Positions 30,701 to 39,687 of a stretch of DNA of 64,000 bases are shown here, piece by piece. This DNA is from DASSJM01 sp036280655 (GTDB taxonomy: Bacteria > Actinomycetota > UBA4738 > HRBIN12). The translations under genes and the position numbers were made by a program. The notes beneath the pieces are model-generated. The model saw only the letters and a list, made by a program, of their open reading frames with translations. It was not told the origin of the DNA and did not search any database. Each line of letters begins with the position of its first letter. The stretch's first letter is position 1. The stretch is taken from positions 1-64,000 of the forward strand of contig DASUQI010000019.1 in assembly GCA_036280655.1 (NCBI GenBank), in the 5' to 3' direction.

Positions 30701-30937
30701 GCGAGCGGCTGGCACCACCACGGCGAGGCCGACACGGTCGTGTACGTGCTCTCGGGCACCGTCGTGATCGAGTTCGGCGACGACACGGTTATGGCGAGCG
30801 AGGGCGAGTTCCTCGTGATCCCGAGCGGGCTCGTCCACCGCGAGTCCACGCCTTCGGACGGCCCGTCGAGGAGCGTGGTGATCAGGGCGGGCGGGGAGGG
30901 CTCGCCGACCTACGAGGTCGACGGCCCGAACGGCTGA
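30701..30937 (+). pseudogene. Cupin-domain fragment, N-terminus missing
   Basis: The frame ASGWHHHGEADTVVYVLSGT, VVIEFGDDTVMASEGEFLVI, PSGLVHRESTP is a cupin core with the metal-binding HHH, E and H of motif 1 and 2 (WHHHGE ... PSGLVHRE). There is no start codon in this frame between the glutamine-synthetase stop and the HHH segment; the first in-frame GTG is at 30734-30740, beyond the metal site. A one-base shift from the ATG at 30697 could supply a start. It follows the GS gene in the same direction. Likely a broken fourth gene of the operon. Confidence 0.55.
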
Positions 30938-30966
30938 GATCCGGGTGATCGGCCGACCTCGGTCTG

Positions 30967-31473
30967 CTATCGCTCATCGAACGGCGGCACCAGCACGGTC
31001 CCCAGCCGTTCGTGCAACAGCGCCGTGTCGTGGACATCGGTTGGCCCCGGTTCATACCCCCACGCGTGGTTGGCCATCTGAGCCTCCGCGGAGAGGCAGG
31101 CGACGCGGCGACCGGCGATGATCCCCGCCGCCGCGAAGGCGTTCGCTGGATGCTCGTACGGCCCCCGGTCGTCACCTTCGAGGTGGCCGTTCCCTCCATC
31201 GTCGAACCGGACCGGGTGAACATCGACTTCGCGGCCGCGTTCGTCGCGGAGAACGAAGCTCACAGGGACGCCACCTGATCGACGGAATCCATGCTCGTGA
31301 AGGACCCCGCGCATCCGAGATACGTGGTCCTCTCGCACGATGAGGCCAAGGTCGTCGTGATCACGCGTCTGTTCGCCGACCAACGCGTCCACACCCCACC
31401 CACCGTCGAGCCAGACAGCAACGTCGCCGCCATCGAGCCACCCGAGGATCTCGACCACGTCCTGTCGAGTCAT
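30967..31473 (-). CDS. LnuA-type (lincosamide) nucleotidyltransferase family protein
   Basis: The protein is 168 aa from the ATG at 31473 (MTRQDVVEILGWLDGGDVAV). The match is to the small aminoglycoside/lincosamide nucleotidyltransferase fold: VWLDGGWGVDALVGEQTRDH, DDLGLIV, FVLRDERGREVDVHPVRFDD and AGIIAGRRVACLSAEAQ. Resistance members usually have a D-x-D pair (HDDLDL); here the second Asp is Gly (DDLGL). It may be inactive or act on another hydroxyl substrate. Calling it a resistance enzyme would be guesswork. It stands alone between the GS operon and a membrane/sigma pair. Confidence 0.75.
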   Translation of the reverse strand: MTRQDVVEILGWLDGGDVAVWLDGGWGVDALVGEQTRDHDDLGLIVREDHVSRMRGVLHEHGFRRSGGVPVSFVLRDERGREVDVHPVRFDDGGNGHLEGDDRGPYEHPANAFAAAGIIAGRRVACLSAEAQMANHAWGYEPGPTDVHDTALLHERLGTVLVPPFDER

Positions 31474-31496
31474 CGCCACGATCGTCAGGCTACGAC

Positions 31497-32297
31497 CTAT
31501 GCGGCTTCCTGCCGCACGTCCTTGACGTACTCGGGGATCCGGAGGCTCCAGAGCCGGATGGACTCCTCGGTGGGGCGGCCACTCACGTACCGGAACCCCT
31601 CGGGATCCGACGGGATGGAGTCCGTGCCGTACATCACCGGGAAGTCCTTCGGATGCCTCGCAGCGACCCACTCGGCGAAGGGCGCCCTCACCCGGGAACT
31701 GAACCGCTCGAGATCCGGGCGCGCCACGGCCTCGACGATCTCTCCGTCACGAACCGTGAACACGAACGTGCTGCCGGTGAAGGGGCCCTTCCCGAGCACG
31801 TCCGACGCGATCGCGTCGAATTCGAACCCGCAGGTAACACGCGTTCCGGATCGCAACGGCGAGGCCACGCACCACGTGACCGTCTGCCGGTAGCGCTGAG
31901 CCTCGAGCAGGGCGAGCTCGAGGGCCAGGCCCCGCTCGTTCGCCGAAGCCTCGAGACCGATCATCCACCCAGGGTCGGCGTCGTCGGCCACGTAGGTCAT
32001 CGCCCCCTCCGCGTCGAACGCTCCGAAGGCCGCGAGGAACCCGCGGACGACCATCTCGGCCGCATCGGTCTGGTTCACCGCCGGAGGCTCGGTGCCCGGC
32101 GTCTGCCGGCGATCGAGCGGCCCGCCGCTCGTCACGATCCAGACGGCCGCGACGAAGACGGCGATCCCGACGACCCCCGCCGCGATCCGCTGGCCCCGAC
32201 GCCTGCGGTCCCGGCGGCGCAGGATGGTCTCGTGCTCGAGGTCGAGCGGCGGGAAGGTCGCTCCAGCCCGCTCGAGGAGGGATCGGTACTCACTCAC
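31497..32297 (-). CDS. Membrane protein paired with an ECF sigma factor
   Basis: The protein is 266 aa; the GTG start lies inside the end of the sigma-factor gene (8-base overlap). A cytoplasmic N-terminus rich in Arg (ILRRRDRRRRGQRIA), one membrane helix (GVVGIAVFVAAVWIVTSGG) and an outer domain of ~190 residues with a SnoaL/NTF2-like look (MVVRGFLAAFGAFDAEGAMT, then VTWCVASPLRSGTRVTCGFE with two Cys) are seen. There is no ZAS motif of classical anti-sigma factors. The overlap with the sigma gene suggests it modulates or senses for it. Confidence 0.75.
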   Translation of the reverse strand: MSEYRSLLERAGATFPPLDLEHETILRRRDRRRRGQRIAAGVVGIAVFVAAVWIVTSGGPLDRRQTPGTEPPAVNQTDAAEMVVRGFLAAFGAFDAEGAMTYVADDADPGWMIGLEASANERGLALELALLEAQRYRQTVTWCVASPLRSGTRVTCGFEFDAIASDVLGKGPFTGSTFVFTVRDGEIVEAVARPDLERFSSRVRAPFAEWVAARHPKDFPVMYGTDSIPSDPEGFRYVSGRPTEESIRLWSLRIPEYVKDVRQEAA

Positions 32298-32817
32298 GGG
32301 ACATCGTCTCCTTGAGAGCCGCGTGTGCACGGGACGCGTGCATCCGAACCGTCGACGCTTTGATGCCGAGCATCCGAGCCGCCTGCTCTGAGGTGAATCC
32401 CAGCATGTCGGTCAGGACGACCGCGGCCCGTTGACGGGGCGAGAGGCCGGCCAGGGCGCGAAGGGTCGCATCACGCTCGTCGATCTCGGCGATCCGGTCG
32501 TCGGAGGGAACGAGCCGCAGTGACCGCTTGGCGGTCCTCATCGCCCGGCCGTACCGGCGGCGGAACCCGTTCATCGCGGTCCGATAGAGGTAGCCGTGAG
32601 GGTCTTCCAGCTCCGCAACCCGGTCCCAACGCTCGAGCACCCGGACGAAGGCCTCCTGCGTCAGGTCCTCTGCCTCGTACCGGTTCCTGGTCACGAGGCA
32701 GAGCGCCCGGTAGAGCTGATCCTTCTCGACCTGGAAGAACGCCTCGAAGTCGAGCGAAGGGGCGACGGCAAGGTCTGCCTCACGTCCCACGGCGCCGAAC
32801 CGCACGATCTCGCTCAT
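32290..32817 (-). CDS. ECF-type RNA polymerase sigma factor
   Basis: The protein is 175 aa. Region 2 is LYRALCLVTRNRYEAEDLTQ then EAFVRVLERWDRVAELEDPH and GYLYRTAMNGFRRRYGR (core binding and -10 recognition). Region 4 is ALAGLSPRQRAAVVLTDMLG then TSEQAARMLGIKASTVRMHA (helix-turn-helix for -35). No region 1 or 3, as in ECF sigmas. It is coupled to the membrane protein by an overlap, so envelope signals may control it. Its target promoters cannot be read from this window. Confidence 0.9.
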   Translation of the reverse strand: MSEIVRFGAVGREADLAVAPSLDFEAFFQVEKDQLYRALCLVTRNRYEAEDLTQEAFVRVLERWDRVAELEDPHGYLYRTAMNGFRRRYGRAMRTAKRSLRLVPSDDRIAEIDERDATLRALAGLSPRQRAAVVLTDMLGFTSEQAARMLGIKASTVRMHASRAHAALKETMSRE

Positions 32818-32907
32818 CGACGGGATCGATCCCCCAGGACCTCGAACTGCCTACGAACGCGCCCGATTCTTTCGCATGACCGGGCGGAAGGCCTGATGCG
32901 TCCAAGG

Positions 32908-33858
32908 CTACGTCGTCAGGAACCCCACGCGCTCGACCGCCTCCCGGCAGAACGCGCCGAACCCATCCGGTTCGTCGAGGAACTGGGACGGCTTGATGCA
33001 GATCGTGGTGAACCCGCGCTCGAGCTGCCCGGGGATCGATGCGAGCGCCTCGTCGAGGTCGGCGACCGAGTCCGCGTCGGGGAACCGGCCTCGCGTCCCG
33101 CCCACCATCTCGAGCTCCGCCGGGTCGCGTCCCGCGGCGGTCATCGCCGCCCGCAGCCGCTCGAGGTCGTCGTCGCTCGGCCGTCCGAGCGGATTGAAGC
33201 CGCTCCCGTACTCAACCAGCCGCCGCAGCAGCCGGTCGTGCAGCCGCTGCCCGCCGAACCAGAGCGGCGGGCCCTCGGGCCGGGAGGGCTTCGGCTCGAC
33301 GTAGACGTCGGTGAACCGGTAATTCCGACTTTCGTACGACGCAGGCGACGGGCCCCAGAGAACCCGCCACGCCTCGAGGTGCTCGTCGAGGAGCGCCCCG
33401 CGCCGCTCGAACGGCACCCCCAGCGCCTCGTACTCCGAGCGCAACCACGACACGGTCGGCTGCACCACGAGCCGGCCGCCCGAGAGCCGATCGAGCGTCG
33501 CGAGCTGCTTGGCGAGCTGCACCGGGTGACGGAGCGGCGCGATCACCGAGGACGCGACGAGCCGGAGCCGCTCGGTCGCCGCAGCCACGGCGCCGAGCAG
33601 CACGAACGGGTCCGGCCACGGCATCGCGGGGTCCTGGTTGCCGGGGAGCGCGTAGTCGCGAGGGTTCTCGGGCTCCCCGTCCGCGTCCGCGCCGGGGCCG
33701 AGCGCGACGTGCTCGCTCACCATCACGGCGTCGAAGCCCTCATCTTCGGCATCGACCGCCATCTCGACGAGCGCGCGCAGGTCGCCGGGCGGGGTGAGCG
33801 TCCAGTTCTCGGACAGGATGAGGACGAGCCGGGGCGGCCCGGCCCGTCCCTCACCCAC
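32908..33858 (-). CDS. LLM-class flavin/F420-dependent oxidoreductase
   Basis: The protein is 316 aa. A luciferase-like barrel: AVDAEDEGFDAVMVSEHVAL, LLGAVAAATERLRLVASSVI, HPVQLAKQLATLDRLSGGRL, TVSWLRSEYEALGVPFERRG and GPPLWFGGQRLHDRLLRRLV. In actinobacteria such proteins usually use coenzyme F420. The pattern RHPVQLAKQLATLDRLSGGR is the common family signature. It catalyses hydride transfer to a small substrate, or monooxygenation if FMN-dependent; which is not seen from sequence. Adjacent to an amino-acid permease with 6 bases between. Confidence 0.9.
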   Translation of the reverse strand: MGEGRAGPPRLVLILSENWTLTPPGDLRALVEMAVDAEDEGFDAVMVSEHVALGPGADADGEPENPRDYALPGNQDPAMPWPDPFVLLGAVAAATERLRLVASSVIAPLRHPVQLAKQLATLDRLSGGRLVVQPTVSWLRSEYEALGVPFERRGALLDEHLEAWRVLWGPSPASYESRNYRFTDVYVEPKPSRPEGPPLWFGGQRLHDRLLRRLVEYGSGFNPLGRPSDDDLERLRAAMTAAGRDPAELEMVGGTRGRFPDADSVADLDEALASIPGQLERGFTTICIKPSQFLDEPDGFGAFCREAVERVGFLTT

Positions 33859-33864
33859 GCGCGA

Positions 33865-35331
33865 CTACCCGCGCAGCTCCGCGAGCGCCTCGCTCGCCGG
33901 CGCGCGTCCGCGGACGGCGAGCATGTAGACGAGGCCGATACCTCCCCAGATGAGCGCGTACAACGAGGCGAGCCAGAGCGGGCTGGGGACCTTGTAGAAC
34001 GAGCCGAAGATCGCCCCGATGCTGATCGCGATCCCGACGATCGCCGCGAGCACGACGCCGCCGAAGCCCTGGTCCCCCCGCAGGCCGACGAGCCCGCCGA
34101 CCGACAGCAGGAGGTAGACGACGATGAGGGCGAACGCGCCGAACGCCGCGCCCCAGGCGAAGATCGAGAAGTAGTGCGGGACGTCCGGGAGCGCGAAGAT
34201 CGTGTCGTTGCCCTCCGCCAGCCAGATCCACCCCGCCTGGATGACGATCAGCAGCACGATCGCGGCGGTCGGCGTCCCGTACTTCGACACCGACGCGAGC
34301 CCCTTCGGCAGACGCCGGTCCCGCGCCAGGGCGAACACGCCTCGCGTGGAGGCCACCCCGGCCCCGATGTACACCGCGAGCATGTCGAGGAAGACCACGA
34401 TGAGGAGCGTCTTCAGCCAGAACTCCGACCCGAACTCGGTGGCGCCGGGCGCGGCCAGGGCGAACAGCGGCGCCCCGGCGACCTCAGGCGAGAGGATCAC
34501 CGCGAGATCGAACCCGAAGCCCGCGACCTCCACGTACGCCACGATCAGGTAGAAGACCCCGACGATCAGGACCGCTCCGAGCACGGCCCGTGGGATCGAC
34601 CGCTTCGGATCGGCGGTTTCCTCGGCCAGGTTCGCCGCGGTCTCGAACCCGACGAAGGCCAGGACCCCGTAGAGCACCCCGAACAGGATCCCGGAGAACC
34701 CGCCTTCGGGCGTCGGGTCGAATACCTTCGCGAAGTCGTTGTCCGAGCCGAGGTCGACGATGACCGTGATGACGAAGATCAGGACCACGGCCATCGAGAT
34801 CAGCGCGAGAGTCAGCTGGACCCGGGTCGAGATCTGCACACCGAAGTACAGGACGGCGAACAGGCCGAGCGCGAGGATCGCGTCCCACACCCAGACCGGG
34901 AAGAACGGCCCGATCTCGAACTCCGGCAGGAGGCTGTCGTGCACGTACCCGCCGAGCAGGACGCCGAGGGCCGTCGTGAGCACGATCGTGCCGCTGTAGT
35001 AGAGCCATCCGGCCGAAGCCCCGACGGTCTTGCCGAGACCCTGCGTCACGTAGTCGTAGAGCGCGCCCGCCGCGTGGATCTTCTTCGCGTACCGGGACAC
35101 GATCCACGCGAGCGCGAAGACGCCGATCGCCGAGAGCAGGACGACCAGGCCCGACGAGGTGCCGGCCCCGCGGCCGGAGAACCCGAAGCCGAACATCAGC
35201 GGCAGGACGAACGCGCTCGCGAACACGGGCCCCATGAACCCGACCGACTGTGCAAGCACGTCGATCAGGGAGAGCTTCTTGCCCCCGAGGCGTTCGTACT
35301 CCTCGGTGACGACCAGCGGCTTGTCCTCCAC
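33865..35331 (-). CDS. APC-superfamily amino-acid permease
   Basis: The protein is 488 aa with a GTG start after GGAGGGTAGG. About 12 membrane helices are seen. SLIDVLAQSVGFMGPVFASA begins helix 1 with the GxG-like unwound region, and AAGALYDYVTQGLGKTVGAS, FVGFETAANLAEETADPKRS (the conserved FxGFE motif of APC transporters in helix 6) and PRAVLGAVLIVGVFYLIVAY follow. It imports an amino acid or amine with a cation. It is close to genes acting on amines and gamma-glutamyl compounds. Substrate not decided. Confidence 0.9.
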   Translation of the reverse strand: MEDKPLVVTEEYERLGGKKLSLIDVLAQSVGFMGPVFASAFVLPLMFGFGFSGRGAGTSSGLVVLLSAIGVFALAWIVSRYAKKIHAAGALYDYVTQGLGKTVGASAGWLYYSGTIVLTTALGVLLGGYVHDSLLPEFEIGPFFPVWVWDAILALGLFAVLYFGVQISTRVQLTLALISMAVVLIFVITVIVDLGSDNDFAKVFDPTPEGGFSGILFGVLYGVLAFVGFETAANLAEETADPKRSIPRAVLGAVLIVGVFYLIVAYVEVAGFGFDLAVILSPEVAGAPLFALAAPGATEFGSEFWLKTLLIVVFLDMLAVYIGAGVASTRGVFALARDRRLPKGLASVSKYGTPTAAIVLLIVIQAGWIWLAEGNDTIFALPDVPHYFSIFAWGAAFGAFALIVVYLLLSVGGLVGLRGDQGFGGVVLAAIVGIAISIGAIFGSFYKVPSPLWLASLYALIWGGIGLVYMLAVRGRAPASEALAELRG

Positions 35332-35424
35332 GACCTACCCTCCTCCAGTCCGGAAACTCGAACGCTACCCCGGAACCGCCGGCGTGGGCTAATCGGCCCC
35401 GGCCGCCTGCACTAGCATCGCGGG

Positions 35425-36177
35425 GTGCCGCCACTCGAAGGCCAGGTCGCGATCATCACCGGCGCCGCGCGCGGGATCGGCCGCGCGGCCGCCGCCCGGC
35501 TCGCCCGGGACGGGGCCCGGGTTGCGCTGTTCGACAAGGACGGCCCGGCGGCGGAAGCAGCCGCGGAGGCAATCTCGAGCGAGGGCCTCGCCGCCGAGCC
35601 GCACGAGGTCGACGTCACCGACGAGTCCGGGATCGCCGCCGCGGTCACGAAGGTCCTCGACACCCACGGCCGGATCGACGTGCTCGTGAACAACGCCGGG
35701 ATCTACCCGCACACGCCGTTCGAGGAGCTCACGTTTTCGGAGTGGCGGCGGGTCCTGTCCACGAACCTCGACAGCGTGTTCCTCGTGACCCACGCGGTCT
35801 ACCCATCGATGCGGGAGCGCGGCTACGGCCGGATCGTGAACATCTCGACGGCCGCCTTCCTGATCGGCTACCCGGAGCTCACGCCCTATCTCTCGAGCAA
35901 GGGCGGGATCATCGGGTTCACGCGCTCGCTCGCCGCCGAGGCCGGCCCGCTCGGCATCACGGTGAACGTGATCACGCCCGGCATGATCGAGACCGAGGGC
36001 TCGGCGGAGGAGGATCCCGAGGGCGAGCTGTTCGCGGAGATCGGCGCCGACCAGGCGATCAAGCGCCGCGGCAGCCCCGAGGACGTCGCGGAGGCGATCG
36101 CCTACCTCGCCAGCCCGGCGGCCGGGTTCATCACCGGCCAGACGGTCAACGTCGACGGCGGCCATCGGATGCACTGA
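35425..36177 (+). CDS. Short-chain dehydrogenase/reductase (SDR)
   Basis: The protein is 250 aa with a GTG start. AIITGAARGIGRAAAARLAR (cofactor site), DVLVNNAGIYPHTP, RIVNISTAAFL and TPYLSSKGGIIGFTRSLAAE give the NNAG, catalytic Ser and YxxxK (Tyr in PYLSSK). ALFDKDG at the end of beta 2 suggests NAD preference. It lies 80 bases before the nitrilase gene in the same direction, so it may act on the same nitrile- or amide-containing compound. Confidence 0.95.
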   Translation: MPPLEGQVAIITGAARGIGRAAAARLARDGARVALFDKDGPAAEAAAEAISSEGLAAEPHEVDVTDESGIAAAVTKVLDTHGRIDVLVNNAGIYPHTPFEELTFSEWRRVLSTNLDSVFLVTHAVYPSMRERGYGRIVNISTAAFLIGYPELTPYLSSKGGIIGFTRSLAAEAGPLGITVNVITPGMIETEGSAEEDPEGELFAEIGADQAIKRRGSPEDVAEAIAYLASPAAGFITGQTVNVDGGHRMH

Positions 36178-36257
36178 GCGCCCGCCCGTGGACCGTTCCG
36201 GCGGGCCGATGGGAGGATGGGCCGCACACGCACACACATGGAGCCGGAGGAACCGCG

Positions 36258-37520
36258 ATGGACGAGCCGACCACCGAGAACGGCAAGCAGCCCCGCAAGC
36301 CGGTCGCCCCGTACCTGGCCGTCGGGATCTCGACGGTGGTGCACGGCGTCGGCGAGCGCAGGGACATCGCCCAGAACCTCGACACGATCGAGGACGCGAT
36401 CCACGCGGCGATGGGCATCATCTCGATCAACATGCCGGTAAGGCTGATCGCGCTCGCCGAGGGCGCGCTCACCGGGTTCACCGACGAGGCGTTCGACGTC
36501 CCGCACGTGACGGCGGCGCGTGACCTGTTCATCGACATCCCGGGCGAGGAGTCCGAGCGGCTCGGCGAGCTTGCGAAGATGTACGAGACCTACCTCGTCG
36601 TCCAGTCGAAGGCCCGCTGGCCCGAGGTGATGGACGACCGCTACTTCAACACGCTGTTCGTGATCTCGCCGACGGGCGAGGTCGTCCACAAGGCCGCCAA
36701 GAACCACCTGTGGTGCCGCGAGCGCTCGTGCACGCCGCACGACGTGTACGACCGGTGGGTCGAGATGTTCGGCGACGACATCGACGCGTTCTACCCGGTG
36801 CTGCGGACCGACGACATCGGCAACCTCGGCACGATCTGCTGCTCCGACGGCGAGTACCCCGAGGCGGTCCGCGCGCTCGCGTTCAACGGCGCCGAGGTCG
36901 TGTACCGGCCGAGCGAGGCCGTCCCGATGACGAACGTCGGCTACCCGGGTGGCGGCACGTGGATGCTGCAGAACCGCGCGCACGCGCACTTCAACAACGT
37001 CTACATCCTCGCGCCGAACGTCGGCCCGGTGTACCTGCACCCGAAGATGCGGCACCCGATGGACATCGCGGGCGGCCAGTCGCACATCGTCGACTACATG
37101 GGCAACGTCGTCTCGTACTCGACCTCCGGCTACAACACGTTCGTGAGCGGGATCGTCGACATCGAGGCGCTCCGCCAGTTCCGCGTGATGAACCTGAACT
37201 CGAACTGGATGAAGGACCTGCGGACCGAGGTCTTCCGGCGGATGTACGAGGAGCCGATCCATCCGAAGAACCTCTGGCTCCGCCAGGACCCGTGGTCACA
37301 CGAGGAGGTCGACGCGATCTACCGGCGGAACATCGGCCGGCTGATCCGGCGCGGGGCGTTCACGCCGCCGGCGAACGCGTTCGAGGGCGCGAAGTTCTTC
37401 CCGATGGACCCCGACCTCTCCCCTGCCCAGGCGTGGAAGGAGGCCCAGCAGCTCTGGGCCGACGAGGGTCCCGACGGCCCGAGCGGCCCGGGCGGCGGTT
37501 CGGGCGGCCCGGATGCCTGA
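36258..37520 (+). CDS. Nitrilase-superfamily amidohydrolase
   Basis: The protein is 420 aa. The ATG follows GGAGGAACC. The triad is Glu in LIALAEGALTG, Lys in VVHKAAKNHLWCRER and Cys in GNLGTICCSDGEYPEAVRAL, and a fourth conserved Glu-bearing segment (FNGAEVVYRPSEAVPM) is present. The protein is ~100 residues longer than classical nitrilases, with a C-terminal Pro-rich tail (GSGGPDA). It cleaves a C-N bond of an amide or nitrile in the cytoplasm, probably as an oligomeric spiral. Its stop overlaps the start of the next FAD enzyme by 8 bases. Confidence 0.9.
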   Translation: MDEPTTENGKQPRKPVAPYLAVGISTVVHGVGERRDIAQNLDTIEDAIHAAMGIISINMPVRLIALAEGALTGFTDEAFDVPHVTAARDLFIDIPGEESERLGELAKMYETYLVVQSKARWPEVMDDRYFNTLFVISPTGEVVHKAAKNHLWCRERSCTPHDVYDRWVEMFGDDIDAFYPVLRTDDIGNLGTICCSDGEYPEAVRALAFNGAEVVYRPSEAVPMTNVGYPGGGTWMLQNRAHAHFNNVYILAPNVGPVYLHPKMRHPMDIAGGQSHIVDYMGNVVSYSTSGYNTFVSGIVDIEALRQFRVMNLNSNWMKDLRTEVFRRMYEEPIHPKNLWLRQDPWSHEEVDAIYRRNIGRLIRRGAFTPPANAFEGAKFFPMDPDLSPAQAWKEAQQLWADEGPDGPSGPGGGSGGPDA

Positions 37521-39102
37521 GGGCGGCTACGACGTCGTCATCGTCGGCGGCGGGCACAACGGCCTGGCCTGCGGCGGGTACCTCGCGAAGGCGGGCCAGC
37601 GGGTCCTCGTGCTCGAGGCCCGGGACGTGGTCGGCGGCGGCTGCGCGACGAAGGAGGTCGCGGCGCCGGGCTTCCGGCACAACTTCCACTCGAACTTCCA
37701 CGGGATCATCCACATGGGCCCGGTCTATCGAGACCTCGACCTCGAGCGGTTCGGCGCCACCTATCTCTGGCCCGAGAACCAGTTCGGCCACGTGTTCCCC
37801 GACGGGCGGGCGCTCGTGTGCTCGCGCGACCTCGACACGACGGTCGAGCGGATCGCCCGGTTCTCCAAGCGCGACGCGGACACGTTCCGCGAGGTCGCGC
37901 AGGTCTACCTCGAGGTGCTGCGGGACGGGTTCATCCCCGCGATGTTCGCACCGCCAGGGCCGCCCTCGAGCGATCTCGCGCCGCTCGAGGGGTCGACTGA
38001 CGGCCTCGGCCTGATCCGGCAGTTCCTCACGGCGCCGAACCACGTCGCGCGCGACCTATTCGAATCACCGGAGGTCCAGACGTGGGTCGGGTTCTGGGTC
38101 GCGCAGCTCGCCGGGACGGGCGACGTGTTCGGGCTCGGCGCGAACTACCCCGTGATGGTCGCCGGCTCGATGGAGCCGTACGGCTGGGCGATCAGCGAGG
38201 GCGGCTCGAACAACCTCGCGCAGGCGATGGCGTCGTTCCTCGTCGAGCACGGCGGCGAGATCCGGCTGGACGCGCCGGTCGCGCGCATCGACGTCGACGG
38301 GGACGGCGCGCGCTCGGTGAAGCTCGAGGACGGGACGACGATCCCGGTCGAGGGCACCCTGATCTCGAACCTCGATCCGAAGCACACGTTCCTCGACCTC
38401 GTCGGCGAGGACTCGCTCGACGAGACGCTGCGGCGCGCCTGCCAGCGCTGGCGATACGACGTGATGTCGATGTTCTGCGTCTACCTCGCGCTCGACGCGC
38501 CGGTGCGGTGGAAGGCGGCCGAGTTCGAGCCGGCGGTGCAGCGGTGCTTCGCGGTGTCGCTCTGCGAGTCGCTCGACGTGCTCGACGACAACGCGAGCGA
38601 CTGCCGGCTCGGCGTCCCGCCGCGGCAGCCGGGGCTGTTCACGGTCCACCCGTCGGTGTTCGACCCGTCGCTCGCCCCGCCGGGGAAGGAGTCGTGCTTC
38701 TGCGAGCAGATCGCGCCGTACGAGCTCCGCGACGGCGGCTCGGCGGCATGGGAGGGGCTGAAGGAGGAGTACGCGGCCGTGGTGCTCGACCGCTGGCGCC
38801 CGTACCTCGAAAGCGGGCTCGAGCCCGACGCGATCGTCGGCCGGTACATCTCGAGCCCGATCGACATCGAGCGGGTGATGCCGTCGATGCGCCACGGCGA
38901 TTGGAACCACGGCGAGATGAGCCAGGACCAGCTCGGGGTGTTCCGGCCGTTCCACGAGTACCCGCCGTACCGCACCGGGTTCTCGAACGTCTACATGTGC
39001 GGCGCGTCGACCCATCCCGGCGGCTCGATCGGCGGCGCGTGCGGCTACAATGCGGCGACGGTCATCGCCGAGGACCTCGGGCTCGAGACCTGGTGGACCT
39101 GA
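37513..39102 (+). CDS. Phytoene-desaturase-like FAD oxidoreductase
   Basis: The protein is 529 aa; the ATG overlaps the nitrilase end. The N-terminal dinucleotide fold is VVIVGGGHNGLACGGYLAKA then LVLEARDVVGGGCATKE. Later parts are ISEGGSNNLAQAMASFLVEHGGEIRLDAP and the FAD-closing STHPGGSIGGACGYNAATVI. This is the CrtI/amine-oxidase-like group used beyond carotenoids. Coupled to the nitrilase, it could oxidise the same compound. A second member of the family is at 51954. Substrate unknown. Confidence 0.9.
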   Translation: MPEGGYDVVIVGGGHNGLACGGYLAKAGQRVLVLEARDVVGGGCATKEVAAPGFRHNFHSNFHGIIHMGPVYRDLDLERFGATYLWPENQFGHVFPDGRALVCSRDLDTTVERIARFSKRDADTFREVAQVYLEVLRDGFIPAMFAPPGPPSSDLAPLEGSTDGLGLIRQFLTAPNHVARDLFESPEVQTWVGFWVAQLAGTGDVFGLGANYPVMVAGSMEPYGWAISEGGSNNLAQAMASFLVEHGGEIRLDAPVARIDVDGDGARSVKLEDGTTIPVEGTLISNLDPKHTFLDLVGEDSLDETLRRACQRWRYDVMSMFCVYLALDAPVRWKAAEFEPAVQRCFAVSLCESLDVLDDNASDCRLGVPPRQPGLFTVHPSVFDPSLAPPGKESCFCEQIAPYELRDGGSAAWEGLKEEYAAVVLDRWRPYLESGLEPDAIVGRYISSPIDIERVMPSMRHGDWNHGEMSQDQLGVFRPFHEYPPYRTGFSNVYMCGASTHPGGSIGGACGYNAATVIAEDLGLETWWT

Positions 39103-39117
39103 GGAGCGCGTCCTTCG

Positions 39118-39681
39118 ATGCGACCACTTCGGTATTCCATCAACGTCACGTTGGACGGGTGCGTCGACCATCGTGAGGGCGTCGTGGACGAAGACCTGCA
39201 CCACCACGCGGCCGAGAGCATCGCCCGGGCCGATGCCCTTCTCTTCGGCCGGGTGACCTACGAGATGATGGAGGCGGCGTGGCGGCAGCCGGCGCGGACG
39301 GGTGTGAGGCCCGATTGGATGGAACCCTTCGCCCGGACCATCGACGCGGCGAGGAAGTACGTCGTGTCGAGCACCCTGGACCGGGTCGATTGGAACGCGG
39401 AGCTCGTGCGGGGGGATCCGGGGGAGGCCGTTTGGCAACTCAAACAGGAGTCGGGCGAGGGGCTGTTCGTGGCAGGCGTGAAGCTCCCGCTCGCATTGAC
39501 GGAGCTGGGATTGATCGACGAATACGAAGTCGTCGTGCATCCCAGGCTCGCGGGCCACGGCCCGACGCTGTTCGCGGGGCTCTCGAAGCCGATCGACCTG
39601 AAGCTCGTGAGCCGGCTGGAATTCGGCTCGGGTGCGGTCGCGATGCGGTACGAGCCGAGGAGCCAGGCAGAGGGCTCGTGA
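39118..39681 (+). CDS. Dihydrofolate-reductase-like (RibD C-terminal) protein
   Basis: The protein is 187 aa. SINVTLDGCVDHREGVVDED, ADALLFGRVTYEMMEAAW, YVVSSTLDRVDWNAELVRGD, GLFVAGVKLPLALTELGLID and EYEVVVHPRLAGHGPTLFAG are the RibD-C/DHFR-like fold; the stretch with G-V-K corresponds to the NADPH-binding G-G-S-x loop but one Gly is absent. These small proteins are common and mostly uncharacterised oxidoreductases. It follows the FAD enzyme by 15 bases. Confidence 0.9.
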   Translation: MRPLRYSINVTLDGCVDHREGVVDEDLHHHAAESIARADALLFGRVTYEMMEAAWRQPARTGVRPDWMEPFARTIDAARKYVVSSTLDRVDWNAELVRGDPGEAVWQLKQESGEGLFVAGVKLPLALTELGLIDEYEVVVHPRLAGHGPTLFAGLSKPIDLKLVSRLEFGSGAVAMRYEPRSQAEGS

Positions 39682-39687
39682 GCCCGA

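Noticed and set aside
30967..31473. Calling the nucleotidyltransferase an antibiotic-resistance gene
   Set aside because: The DxD metal pair is changed and nothing nearby supports a resistance role.
32596..35415. A 939-residue open frame on the plus strand
   Set aside because: Antisense to the ECF sigma, LLM oxidoreductase and permease genes, which have strong family matches.
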